Below, piece after piece: positions 1 to 7,943 of a stretch of DNA of 64,000 nucleotides (position 1 is its first letter; each line of letters begins with the position of its first letter). Under the pieces are notes generated by a model. It searched no databases. It saw only the letters and a list, made by a program, of their open reading frames with translations, and had not been told where the DNA came from. A program made the position numbers and the translations under genes. Origin of the DNA: Dolomitihabitans soli. GTDB lineage: Bacteria > Actinomycetota > Actinomycetes > Streptosporangiales > Streptosporangiaceae. The stretch is taken from the NCBI RefSeq assembly GCF_022213955.1, contig NZ_JAKNTW010000001.1, positions 1,012,080-1,076,079 on the forward strand. Reading direction: 5' to 3'.

Positions 1-50
1 ACCAGTACGGCGAGCGCCAGCACCGCCAGGGTCCAGGTCGCGATCCGCAT
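1..50 (-). CDS. ABC transporter permease (DppC/NikC type), 5' end only
   Basis: Only the first 16 codons are inside the window. They begin at an ATG at 48-50 on the minus strand and read Met-Arg-Ile-Ala-Thr-Trp followed by hydrophobic residues, as expected for the first membrane segment of an ABC permease. The start directly abuts the stop codon of the preceding permease gene (51-53). In oligopeptide/nickel ABC operons the order binding protein, permease B, permease C is standard, so this is inferred to be the second permease. The rest lies outside the window. Confidence 0.6.
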   Translation of the reverse strand, partial: MRIATWTLAVLALAVL

Positions 51-1031
51 CTAGCCCACCCCCAGCGTGCGCACCCGCGGATCGGCCACGGTGTAGGCGA
101 TGTCGGCGAGCAGGTTGCCGGCCAGCACCGCCGCGGTGCCGAGCAGCGTCAATGCCGCCAGCAGCGGGAAGTCCACCGCCAGCGCCGCCTGCACCGAGGC
201 GGCGGCGACCCCCGGCCAGGAGAAGACCGTCTCGACCAGGATCGCGCCGGTGACCAGTTCGGGCATCCGGGCGCCGAGCAGGGTGAGGAACGGCAGCAGC
301 GCCGACCGCAGCGCGTGCCGTACGATCACGGTCCGTTCGCGCAGGCCGCGGGCGCGCGCGCCGATCACGAAGTCCTCGCGGAGCACGCCGATGACCGACT
401 CCCGCACGTAGAGGACCAGCCACGACGACTGGGAGATCGCCAGCACGGTGACCGGCAGGATCAGGTGCGCGGCGACGTCACCCGGGCTGATCGTGGTCGA
501 GGCCGCGTCGGTGAGCCCGCCGGCGGGCAGCCAGCCGAGCGTGACCGCGAAGATCCAGATGGCCAGCAACCCGAGCCAGAACACCGGGGCCGACTCGTTG
601 GCGAACGCGCCACCGGTGATCACCCTGTCCAGCCAGGAGCCGCGCCGCCAGGCGGCGAGGGTGCCGACCACCAGGCTGCCCGCGAACATCAGCACCAGTG
701 CGGAGCCGGTGGCCAGCAGGGTCCAGCCGAGCCGCTCGCCGATGATCTCGGTGACCGGCCGGTGGAGCGACCTGGACTCGCCCAGTTCCCCGCTCACCAG
801 GTTGCCGAACCAGGTGGCGTACTGCTCGAGGACCGGGCGGTCCAGCCCCCAGTTGGCCCTGATCGCCTCGACCACCTCGGGCGAGGTGACCAGGGCGCGC
901 TCACCGAGGTACTGCCTGACCGGGTCGAAGGGGGAGGCCTGTGCCAGGGCGAACATCACGATGGTGACGATCACCAGCAGGGGTACGGCGAAGGCCACCC
1001 GCCAGGCGACCATCCGGAGCACGGCTCTCAC
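51..1031 (-). CDS. ABC transporter permease (DppB/NikB family)
   Basis: A 326-residue integral membrane protein of the peptide/nickel permease family. It has an N-terminal membrane segment, a periplasmic stretch with the family signature GLDRPVLEQY, and several further membrane helices. An EAA-type loop (RARGLRERTVIVRHALRSAL) near residues 225-245 contacts the ATPase. The GTG start at 1031 overlaps the stop of the binding-protein gene (GTGA), showing translational coupling. With the upstream binding protein and downstream second permease it forms an import complex. The operator upstream of the operon points to nickel or a nickel chelate rather than peptides, but the family also carries di- and oligopeptides. 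The ATPase genes must lie beyond the window edge. Confidence 0.88.
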   Translation of the reverse strand: MRAVLRMVAWRVAFAVPLLVIVTIVMFALAQASPFDPVRQYLGERALVTSPEVVEAIRANWGLDRPVLEQYATWFGNLVSGELGESRSLHRPVTEIIGERLGWTLLATGSALVLMFAGSLVVGTLAAWRRGSWLDRVITGGAFANESAPVFWLGLLAIWIFAVTLGWLPAGGLTDAASTTISPGDVAAHLILPVTVLAISQSSWLVLYVRESVIGVLREDFVIGARARGLRERTVIVRHALRSALLPFLTLLGARMPELVTGAILVETVFSWPGVAAASVQAALAVDFPLLAALTLLGTAAVLAGNLLADIAYTVADPRVRTLGVG

Positions 1032-2578
1032 GTCGCGGGCTTCCAGGCCGGGAGCCCGGCGAAGAGGCCGCCCGTGGCGTGCTCGTGCCCGTCCACGCCG
1101 GGCAGGATGCCGTCGTACTTGCCGCGGATCACGTAGACGTGCTTGAGGAACACCAGGTAGGAGTAGACCTGGTCATCCTTGATGATCTTCTGGAGGTCCG
1201 AGTACGCCTGCTCGCGGGTCGCCTCATCGCCCGCGGATCGGCCCTTCTCCAGCAGCTTGTCGGCCTCGGGGTTGTCGTACAGGCCCGGGTTGAAGAAGCC
1301 CTTGCCCTTGAAGTCGGAGTGGAACAGCTCGTAGTTGACGTAGTCGGGGTCGTACGGGCTGCCGTACCCCATCACGGCCGCGTCCTCGCCCAGTCGCGGT
1401 TCGATCGCGTCCCAGTCGAGACCGGCGGGCTCCACCCGCAGGCCGATCTTCTTGGCGTCGGAGGCGGCGGCCAGTGCCAGTTCCTTGCGGAGCGAGTCGC
1501 CCGCCGGGTACATCAGGGTGAATTCGGCCTTCCTGCCGTCCTTCTCCCTGATCCCGTCGCCGGCCTCGCGCCAGCCGGCCTCGTCGAGGACCTTCTTGGC
1601 CTGCTCCGGGTTGGTCTCGCCGGTCACTTCGGGGTTGTGCCACTTCGTGTCGGGTGAGATCGGGCCGTAGGCCGGTGTGCCCGAGCCGGCCAGGATCGCG
1701 TCCACCATCGCCTGCCGGTCGACCGCCAGCCCGAACGCCTCCCGGACGGCCCTGTCGCCGGTCACCGGATGGGTCATCGGGAACAGGATCGCGCGGTAGT
1801 CGGCGCTCGGCACGTCGTACACGGTCACGCCCTGCTGCCCGCGGAACTGGGCGGCGGCCTTCGGGGGCAGCACGGAAGCGTCGAAGTCGCCCGCCCGCAA
1901 CCGGGTCGCCCGCACGTTGTCGTCGGGCGCGAAGGCGAGCACCAGCTTGGAGATCGCGGGAGCGCCGCCCCAGTACTCCTTGTTGGCCTCCAGCACGATC
2001 TTGTCACCCGGCGTCCACGACACGAACCGGTACGGACCGGTGCCCACCGGCTTCGTCTTCTCCAGGGTCCCCTTGGGCACGATGCCGAGCGTGGTGCGCT
2101 GCACGAGCGGGGCGTAGGCGTGCTTCAGCTCGAAGACCACGGTCCTCGGGTCGGGCGCCCGTACCTCCTTGATCGCCGCGTAGTCGCTCCTGATCGTGGA
2201 GTTGTTGGCGGGATCGAGCAGCGCCTCGTAGGTGTACTCGACATCTTCGCTGGTCAACTGCTTTCCGTCGTGGAACCTCAGCCCTTCCTTCAGGGTGAAG
2301 GTGACGGTTTTGCCGTCGCCGGCGACTTCTGGCTGCCCGGCGGCCAGCGCGGGCTTCAGCGTCAGGTCGGGCGACCGGCTCATCAGCCCGTCGAAGAACA
2401 GCGATCCCCCGTCGGGCGAGAACCCGAGCACCGGGCTCAAGTTGTCGAACTCCGAGCTCAGACCGATGACGAACGTGTCGTCCGGCGCGTCGGCCGGGCC
2501 CTGCGGGACGGAACAGGCCGCCGCGAACAGGGCGAGGACGGCGCACAGCGCGGCGGACCTCCGGAGAGATTGAGTCAC
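1028..2578 (-). CDS. ABC transporter substrate-binding lipoprotein (nickel/peptide family 5)
   Basis: A 516-residue SBP_bac_5-family binding protein. The N-terminus has basic residues, a hydrophobic stretch and the lipobox AAAC, so it is a lipoprotein anchored outside the membrane. Family motifs include the LKEGLRFHDGKQLTSEDV region and a GTGPYRF segment. I chose the GTG at 2578 because it places the signal peptide correctly; no good ribosome-binding site is visible, so translation may be leaderless or start from a short leader. A palindrome matching the Nur nickel-repressor box lies 18 bp upstream. The substrate is therefore inferred to be nickel or a nickel complex; the protein sequence alone would also fit a peptide binder. 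Confidence 0.85.
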   Translation of the reverse strand: MTQSLRRSAALCAVLALFAAACSVPQGPADAPDDTFVIGLSSEFDNLSPVLGFSPDGGSLFFDGLMSRSPDLTLKPALAAGQPEVAGDGKTVTFTLKEGLRFHDGKQLTSEDVEYTYEALLDPANNSTIRSDYAAIKEVRAPDPRTVVFELKHAYAPLVQRTTLGIVPKGTLEKTKPVGTGPYRFVSWTPGDKIVLEANKEYWGGAPAISKLVLAFAPDDNVRATRLRAGDFDASVLPPKAAAQFRGQQGVTVYDVPSADYRAILFPMTHPVTGDRAVREAFGLAVDRQAMVDAILAGSGTPAYGPISPDTKWHNPEVTGETNPEQAKKVLDEAGWREAGDGIREKDGRKAEFTLMYPAGDSLRKELALAAASDAKKIGLRVEPAGLDWDAIEPRLGEDAAVMGYGSPYDPDYVNYELFHSDFKGKGFFNPGLYDNPEADKLLEKGRSAGDEATREQAYSDLQKIIKDDQVYSYLVFLKHVYVIRGKYDGILPGVDGHEHATGGLFAGLPAWKPAT

Positions 2579-2595
2579 AAGAGAACTTCTATCAT

Positions 2596-2612
2596 TTGCA
2601 ACTAAGTCGCAA
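2596..2612. promoter_or_regulatory. Putative Nur (nickel uptake regulator) box
   Basis: The plus strand reads TTGCAA-CTAAG-TCGCAA. The Nur box described in Streptomyces is tTGCaa-N5-ttGCAA; this site has the same half-sites, the same 5-bp spacing and one mismatch. It lies in the divergent intergenic region, 18 bp before the transporter start at 2578 and 28 bp before the Smr gene start at 2640. That is a position where bound repressor would block transcription of the transporter operon. Confidence 0.65.
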
Positions 2613-2639
2613 TAAAGCGGGGGGCGTAGACTCCTCTCC

Positions 2640-2894
2640 GTGAAGCTCAAGCTGGATCTGCACCCGCTCTTCAACCGCGGCGGCGAGATCGACAAGGCAC
2701 TGCGCGGCATCATCGACGAGGCCATCAGGAAGAAGGCCACCGAAGTCGAGATCATCCCTGGCAAGGGCTCGGGCCAGCTCAAGAAGAAGGTCCTGCGCTT
2801 CCTCGACCAGAAGGAGATCAAGGCCCTCTACCACCGCATCGACAAGGACTCCAAGAACCACGGCCGCCTGTTCGTCTACTTTCGTCACAAGTAG
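2640..2894 (+). CDS. Small Smr-domain protein
   Basis: An 84-residue protein that is almost entirely an Smr (small MutS-related) domain. It shows the N-terminal LDLH motif, a helix rich in Lys and Glu, and GKGSG in place of the canonical HGKGTG loop, followed by a hydrophobic strand near the C-terminus (RLFVYF). Smr domains bind or nick nucleic acids in some proteins; no partner domain is present here, so the role is unknown. The GTG start at 2640 is the only one that keeps the LDLH strand near the N-terminus. It is divergent from the transporter operon and shares the intergenic region holding the Nur-like site. Confidence 0.8.
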   Translation: MKLKLDLHPLFNRGGEIDKALRGIIDEAIRKKATEVEIIPGKGSGQLKKKVLRFLDQKEIKALYHRIDKDSKNHGRLFVYFRHK

Positions 2895-3181
2895 GGCGGC
2901 AGCCGGGTCTTCGACCTGCGGAGACCCGGCCGAATACCCGCTGACCTGCGACTTGAGGTCACAGCACGTCGCGTTGACTCTCACGAGATCTCATGGCTGT
3001 GTGCCCTGGGCCGCACGCCCGACAGCCGTTCTTCGGTCGTCCGCCCCTGTAGGGCACTACTTCGGTGTGCGGCGTCACGCAGCTCAACCGCCTCCGGAAG
3101 TCGTCGCGCCTCGGTCGCCGTAACCACCTCGGCCACCCGCCAATAGTTCGAAGGCACGAGCAGGCCGCTCGTGATCGCCGC

Positions 3182-3280
3182 GCCACCAAGACGGATGTGG
3201 GCCAGGGCTCAGACCGAAACTGGGTGGTCATGGCAGACCCCGAGGGCAACGAGTTCTGCGTCCTGCGCACCCTGGCACCG
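3182..3280 (+). pseudogene. VOC/glyoxalase-family gene relic
   Basis: The translated stretch contains TDVGQG, then WVVMADPEGNEFCVL, which is the characteristic C-terminal strand of many actinobacterial VOC (glyoxalase-like) proteins, including the conserved Glu. No upstream part of a VOC fold is readable, so only about 33 codons remain. The frame runs without a stop into the following methyltransferase gene. The rest of the 2895-3355 interval shows no convincing gene. Codon use here is less GC-biased than in neighbouring operons, consistent with a scar of insertion or deletion. Confidence 0.6.
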
Positions 3281-3355
3281 CAGAACCAGGGCGTGTTTCG
3301 AAAGTGGGTTGAGCGGTGGCGTGCGGGATTCTGGAGGGCCGTATGCTGCACTCGC

Positions 3356-4003
3356 ATGAAGGATCTTGGTAGTCAGGTCGCGTACTGGGACAGCGTCGGC
3401 GTCACGAAGACATTTACCCACCCAGTGAACCCCGACTGGCTGGAAGGGGTGAGCCGGACCGCTCGGGTTTTGGACTACGGCTGCGGGTACGGCCGTGTCA
3501 TGGCTGAGCTGGGCGAACACGGCTTCACCGATGTGTCGGGTGTGGACCTGTCTCCCGGGCTGATCGCGCGGGGCCGCCAGTTGCTGCCTGATCTGCGCTT
3601 CGCGGTACTGGAGTCTCCGCCGGAGCTGGCTTGCGCACCGGCGAGTTTCGACGTCGTCCTGCTATTTGCGGTGCTGACGTGTGTCCCCGCCGATGACGCC
3701 CAGCGGGCGTTGGTCGCTGAGCTGAGCCGTGTCCTGGCGCCCGGCGGGCTGCTCTACGTCAGCGACATGATCCTGCAGGACGACGAGCGAAACCGGGGCC
3801 GCTACGCCGCGCATGCCCAGCAGTTCGGCACTCCATACGGGGTGTTCGCCACTGACGATGGTGCGGTGTGCCGACACCACGACATCGCCGAGCTGCGCGC
3901 TCTGCTGCCGGACTTCGACGTGGCGGACGAGCGCCAGATCGACGTTGTCACGATGAATGGCCACCGATCACAGGCGATGCAACTTCTGGCCCGCAAGCGG
4001 TGA
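3356..4003 (+). CDS. Class I SAM-dependent methyltransferase
   Basis: A 215-residue Rossmann-fold methyltransferase. SAM motif I is VLDYGCGYGR at about residues 38-47, an acidic residue for ribose binding follows in VSGVDLSP, and the post-I region ends in LAPGGLLYVSD. The substrate cannot be deduced. The ATG at 3356 is chosen because the family normally begins shortly before this point; upstream codons in the same frame belong to a VOC relic. A GGAGG at 3332-3336 is too far away to be a convincing ribosome-binding site for this start, so the true start remains uncertain. Base composition is lower in GC than the flanking operons, suggesting transfer. Confidence 0.75.
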   Translation: MKDLGSQVAYWDSVGVTKTFTHPVNPDWLEGVSRTARVLDYGCGYGRVMAELGEHGFTDVSGVDLSPGLIARGRQLLPDLRFAVLESPPELACAPASFDVVLLFAVLTCVPADDAQRALVAELSRVLAPGGLLYVSDMILQDDERNRGRYAAHAQQFGTPYGVFATDDGAVCRHHDIAELRALLPDFDVADERQIDVVTMNGHRSQAMQLLARKR

Positions 4004-4199
4004 GGTCACAGCCATTCGTCACCTTGGCATATCGGCTCAATTCGGAATCTTGAGCCAGGCAGTAGAGATCCGCCATCCATGTTCTTCACAGGCAAGATCG
4101 AACATGTGTCGAGTTCCCCGGCTGTGCCCTCATGAAGATCAAAGGGGGTGCTGGCCCTGGTAACGCGTCGCGCTTTTCGCCACAAGTAGCGGGGGCGGG

Positions 4200-4439
4200 T
4201 CAGTCCTCGCCGTCGCTCTGCCAGCGGAAGACGTAGGACATCGCGAAACCGAGCAGGCCGGTGACGCCGGCCGCGACGGTCATCGGCATGCCCAGGGCGC
4301 CGACCACACCGGAGACGAGGCCGGCGTCGCCAGCGATCAGCCCGACGGCCTGGACGACCACCATCACCACGCTCAGTGCCAGGAACGCCACCAGGCAGAC
4401 CTTGAACAGGGGCATGGAGACCCGCTTGACCATGTTCAC
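4200..4439 (-). CDS. Small two-helix membrane protein next to a TRAP-type carrier
   Basis: A 79-residue protein with two predicted membrane helices (about residues 8-32 and 46-70) and a short acidic tail. The GTG start at 4439 has an AGGAGG six bases upstream, which includes the last bases of the transporter gene stop region, so the two genes are coupled. It takes the place of the DctQ small subunit of TRAP transporters but is only about half its usual length, with two rather than four helices. Its function is inferred only from position. Confidence 0.65.
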   Translation of the reverse strand: MNMVKRVSMPLFKVCLVAFLALSVVMVVVQAVGLIAGDAGLVSGVVGALGMPMTVAAGVTGLLGFAMSYVFRWQSDGED

Positions 4440-4449
4440 GAGTTGCCTC

Positions 4450-5787
4450 CTAGATCGGCAGGACGCCGGTGGCGACCAGTACGCCCAGCGCCAGGATGGG
4501 GATGACGAACCAGACGATCAGCTTGCCGAAGGTCTTGGCCGGGTCCACGCCGGCGATGCCGCTGGCGATGTAGATGGGCGCCGCCCCGGGTGGCGAGGCG
4601 CCTTCGGTCGAGGCGAAGATCATGATCGCGGTCGCCGCGGCCACCGGGGGCACGCCCGCCGCGGTCAGCGCGCTGAAGGCCACGCCGCCCACGGCCGCGA
4701 TCGTCGCCGTGCCGGTCAGCGGGGCCGCGATGACGACGATGAGCAGGCCGACGATGATGGCGATGACCACGGTCGGCGCCTGGATCCCCCGCATGATGGA
4801 GGTGAGCTGGTCGACCAGGCCGAGTTCGCCCAGGGAGGCCGCGGCGGCGAAGGCGAAGAAGAGCGTCGCCCCGATCACGGCGTACCGGGGGGCCATCTCG
4901 CCCAGCAGTTCGCTCCAGGCCCGCCCGGTACGCGGCAACCGCTTCCAGGCGACGGCGAACGTCGCGAGGATGGTCAGGACCGGAATCCAGACCACGATGC
5001 TGATGTCCCCGGCCGCCTCGCCGACCCGCGACTCCATGAACCGCTGGCCGAAGTCGAGGGTCAACACCACGGGCACCGCGATGCCGGCGTAGACCAGCAG
5101 CGAGGTCCAGCCCTGCTTGAGCGCCAGCGTGAACGGGGTGATGTCACTGCGGTCGGTGGCCTGGATCCGGTAGCGGCGCACCCAGATGAACACCACGATG
5201 AACCTGTACAGAACCGTCCACATGCCGCCGACGAACGCCCCGACGAAGAGCTGGTCGGCGGTGAGCACGGGAGCCACCGCGGCCGAGCCGAGCAGCAGGA
5301 AGATCGTCGAGCTCGGCGGGATGGAGATCCCGAGTCCCGCGTTCCCCGCGACGAGGGTGGCGGCCAGCTCGGGACTCCAGTTGGACCTGGTCATCCACGG
5401 GATGGTGACCGAGCCGACGGAGGCCGCGATGCCGGAGCCCGACCCGGCCGGGCCGCCGAGCAGGGCGGCGGCGGAGGTGGACACGTAGCCCGCGCCGCCG
5501 CGCAACCGGCCGAACACCGAGTTCAGGACGGTCACCTGCTCCTGGATGAGGCCGAGTTTCGTCAGCAGGTAGCCCATGAAGACGAACGCCAGCGCGGCGA
5601 AGACGACCTCCTCGGCGAGCGCGTCGGCGATCCCCGCGCGGGCCAGCCCGAGGAAGCCGGTTCCGCCGAAGAGGCAGACCGCGACGAAACCGATGAGCAT
5701 GGCCTCGCCGATGTTCCGTTTCAGTAGACCGTTCCAAACGACGATGACGGCGATGTAGGCGATGAGCGCCCACACGGCGATGCCCAT
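4450..5787 (-). CDS. TRAP-type organic acid transporter, large permease (DctM-like)
   Basis: A 445-residue polytopic membrane protein with about 11-12 hydrophobic segments, resembling the DctM large subunit of TRAP carriers in length and in glycine/proline-rich loops (for example GNAGLGISIPPSS). DctM subunits move C4-dicarboxylates or related acids with sodium. The ATG at 5787 is chosen over an upstream ATG because GGAGGAA lies eight bases before it. No DctP binding protein is encoded nearby. The gene shares an operon with a CoA-transferase and a citrate-lyase-type enzyme, so the substrate is probably a hydroxy-dicarboxylate such as malate or citramalate; this is inference. Confidence 0.8.
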   Translation of the reverse strand: MGIAVWALIAYIAVIVVWNGLLKRNIGEAMLIGFVAVCLFGGTGFLGLARAGIADALAEEVVFAALAFVFMGYLLTKLGLIQEQVTVLNSVFGRLRGGAGYVSTSAAALLGGPAGSGSGIAASVGSVTIPWMTRSNWSPELAATLVAGNAGLGISIPPSSTIFLLLGSAAVAPVLTADQLFVGAFVGGMWTVLYRFIVVFIWVRRYRIQATDRSDITPFTLALKQGWTSLLVYAGIAVPVVLTLDFGQRFMESRVGEAAGDISIVVWIPVLTILATFAVAWKRLPRTGRAWSELLGEMAPRYAVIGATLFFAFAAAASLGELGLVDQLTSIMRGIQAPTVVIAIIVGLLIVVIAAPLTGTATIAAVGGVAFSALTAAGVPPVAAATAIMIFASTEGASPPGAAPIYIASGIAGVDPAKTFGKLIVWFVIPILALGVLVATGVLPI

Positions 5788-5833
5788 GACGGGTTCCTCC
5801 ATAACGGTCGGGGGGATTGGCGGCGAGCCGGGG

Positions 5834-6670
5834 TCAGTCCCCGGTCAGCCGGTCGGCGAGCGCCAAGGTACGGCGGGCGCGGGCGATGATGGGGGCGTCG
5901 ATGAACCGGCCGTCGGGAAGGGCCAGCGCGCCCGTCCCGGCACGGTCGGCGGCGGCCACGACCTCGCGCGCCCTGGCGATCTCGTCCTCGCCCGGCCGGA
6001 ACGCCGCGCGGATCAGCGGGAGCTGCCGGGGGTGGATGGCCGTCCTGCCGAACATCCCCAGGCCGCGGCCGTGCGCGCACGAGGTGGTGAGTCCCTCGTC
6101 GTCCTTGATGTCGGGGAACACCGACATGGGGACCGGGGGAAGCCCCGCTGCCGCGGCCGCCAGCACCGTCTGGAATCGGAGCTGGTCCAACGCGGACCGG
6201 TCGGTCACGGACAACTCGGCCGCCAGATCCTGCTCGCCGAGGGCGATGCCGGCGACCACGGGGTGGGCCGCGATGGCCGCGGCCGATCCGACACCCCTGG
6301 CCGACTCCAGCAGCGCGAACGCCTGCACCGCGCTGCCGGAGAAGGTCTCCGCCGTCAGGTCGAGAACCTCCGCCGACTCGACCTTCGGCAGGCGCACCGC
6401 GGCCAGCCCGCGGGCTCCCGCCAGGGCGCGCAGGTCGTCGCGACCGCGTTCGGTGGCCAGGTCGTTGACGCGCACATGGACGGCCGGCCCCGCGCCCGGT
6501 GCCGGCTCGCCGGCCAGATAGGCGATCGCGTTGTGCCGAGCCTCGTCCTTGCGGGCCGGATCGACGGCGTCCTCCAGGTCGATGATGACCACGTCGGCGC
6601 CGGAGGCGACGGCCTTCCCGAACCGCTCGGGCCGGTCTCCCGGAACGTAGAGCCAGGTGACGGCGGTCAC
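5834..6670 (-). CDS. HpcH/HpaI (CitE-like) acyl-CoA lyase
   Basis: A 278-residue TIM-barrel protein of the citrate lyase beta / malyl-CoA lyase family. Visible motifs are LYVPGDRPERF at the N-terminus, DLEDAVDP (metal and substrate binding), HVRVND, the PKVES strand, ALLESARGV with the metal-binding Glu, and ALGEQDLAAE with the metal-binding Asp. These enzymes cleave (S)-citramalyl-CoA, malyl-CoA or similar esters. The GTG start overlaps the CoA-transferase stop (GTGA). Coupled with that enzyme it would activate a free acid to its CoA ester and then cleave it, for example into pyruvate or glyoxylate plus acetyl-CoA. The exact substrate is not determined. Confidence 0.85.
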   Translation of the reverse strand: MTAVTWLYVPGDRPERFGKAVASGADVVIIDLEDAVDPARKDEARHNAIAYLAGEPAPGAGPAVHVRVNDLATERGRDDLRALAGARGLAAVRLPKVESAEVLDLTAETFSGSAVQAFALLESARGVGSAAAIAAHPVVAGIALGEQDLAAELSVTDRSALDQLRFQTVLAAAAAGLPPVPMSVFPDIKDDEGLTTSCAHGRGLGMFGRTAIHPRQLPLIRAAFRPGEDEIARAREVVAAADRAGTGALALPDGRFIDAPIIARARRTLALADRLTGD

Positions 6671-7854
6671 GCGACCACCCCGCTCTCCTTGAGGGCGGCG
6701 ATCCGCTCGGTGGTGTAATCCAGCTCGGTGAGCACCTCGTCGGTGTCGTGGCCGAGCCGGCGTCCCGGCCACCGCACCGCGCCCGGCGTCTCCGACATCC
6801 TGAACGGCACGTTCTGTACGGTGACCGAGCCCAGTTCCTCGTCCGGCAGTTCGACGAAGGTGCCGAGCGCGGCGTACTGGGGGTCGGTCGCGATGTCGGT
6901 CACGTCATAGACGGGGGCGACGGCCGCCTGGGCCGCCTCGAACTCCGCGATGACCTCCGCCGCGTCCCGCTGCCCGATCCACGAGGCGATGGCCTCGTCG
7001 AGTTCGTCGACGTGCGCGACCCGGCCGGCCCCGCTGGCGAACCACGGCTGCTCCACCAGGTCGGGCCTGCCGACCAGGGTGACCACCCGCTCGGCGATGC
7101 TCTGGGCGCTGGTCGAGACGGCCAGCCACCTGCCGTCCCGGCTGCGGTAGGTGTTGCGCGGCGCGTTGCTGGTCGACCGGTTGCCGGTCCGCTTCGGCAC
7201 CACGCCGAGGGCCTGGTAAGCGGTCATCTGCGGCCCGAGGATCGCCAGGATCGGCTCGATGATCGCCATGTCGATGATCTGGCCGCGGCCGGTCCGCTCC
7301 CGGTTGTGCAGGGCGACCATGACCGCGTAGGACATCGCCATGCCGGCGATGCCGTCCGCCAGGGCGAGCGGCGGCAGGGTGGGCGGGCCGTCCGGCTCGC
7401 CGGTCATCGCGGCGAATCCGCTCATGGCCTCGGCCAGCGTGCCGAACCCCGGCCGGCCGGACATCGGGCCGAACTGCCCGAACCCGGTCATCCGGGCCAC
7501 CACCAGGCGGGGGTTGATCTCCAGCAGGTCGTCGGGCGCCAGCCCCCAGCGCTCCAGCGTGCCGGGCCTGAAGTTCTCGATGAGCACGTCGGAGCGTTCG
7601 GCGAGGCGGCGCAGGATCTCCTGCCCCTCGGCCTGCGAGAGGTCCACGGCGGCGGTGCGCTTGTTGCGTGAGAGCGACTTCCACCAGAGGCCGACGCCCT
7701 CGACCGCGGCGCCGTGCCCGCGCGACGGGTCGCCCCGCCTGGGGTGCTCGATCTTGATCACGTCGGCTCCGAAGTCGCCGAGCAACATCGCGGCCGATGG
7801 ACCGGCGAACAGGGTCGCTATGTCGATCACTCGGAGGTCGGAGAGGCTGGTCAT
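6667..7854 (-). CDS. CaiB/BaiF family (class III) CoA-transferase
   Basis: A 395-residue formyl-CoA-transferase-type enzyme. The N-terminus (LRVIDIATLFAGP) and DFGADVIKIEHPRRGD are family hallmarks, the latter containing the catalytic Asp region. NKRTAAVDL, VLIENFRPG and later family blocks follow, and the length is standard. It moves CoA between carboxylic acids. The ATG at 7854 is the first in-frame start matching the family N-terminus. It is the first gene of a four-gene operon with the lyase and TRAP components and diverges from a GntR regulator that probably controls it. Citramalate, malate or a related acid is the likely acceptor, by analogy with citramalate and itaconate degradation clusters. 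Confidence 0.87.
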   Translation of the reverse strand: MTSLSDLRVIDIATLFAGPSAAMLLGDFGADVIKIEHPRRGDPSRGHGAAVEGVGLWWKSLSRNKRTAAVDLSQAEGQEILRRLAERSDVLIENFRPGTLERWGLAPDDLLEINPRLVVARMTGFGQFGPMSGRPGFGTLAEAMSGFAAMTGEPDGPPTLPPLALADGIAGMAMSYAVMVALHNRERTGRGQIIDMAIIEPILAILGPQMTAYQALGVVPKRTGNRSTSNAPRNTYRSRDGRWLAVSTSAQSIAERVVTLVGRPDLVEQPWFASGAGRVAHVDELDEAIASWIGQRDAAEVIAEFEAAQAAVAPVYDVTDIATDPQYAALGTFVELPDEELGSVTVQNVPFRMSETPGAVRWPGRRLGHDTDEVLTELDYTTERIAALKESGVVA

Positions 7855-7875
7855 GAAGATGTAACTTATAAGAAA

Positions 7876-7884
7876 TATGTCATA
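7876..7884. promoter_or_regulatory. Candidate GntR operator
   Basis: The AT-rich divergent intergenic region contains TATG-T-CATA, a short perfect palindrome 22 bp before the CoA-transferase start and about 60 bp before the regulator start. FCD-type GntR proteins bind short palindromes of this kind between their own gene and the target operon. The site is short and unconfirmed. Confidence 0.35.
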
Positions 7885-7943
7885 CGTCAATGCCTCCCCT
7901 AGGTAATGCGGGAGAATGAGGACCCTCCGCCCGAAGGAAAGTG

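Noticed and set aside
3343..3372. Nine-codon reading frame starting at the ATG closest to the GGAGG before the methyltransferase
   Set aside because: It is out of frame with the gene and too short to support; at best it is a chance ATG.
4261..5727. Plus-strand open frame opposite the TRAP-type gene
   Set aside because: Composition is Asp/Gly/Arg-rich and lacks motifs; it mirrors membrane-protein codons on the other strand.
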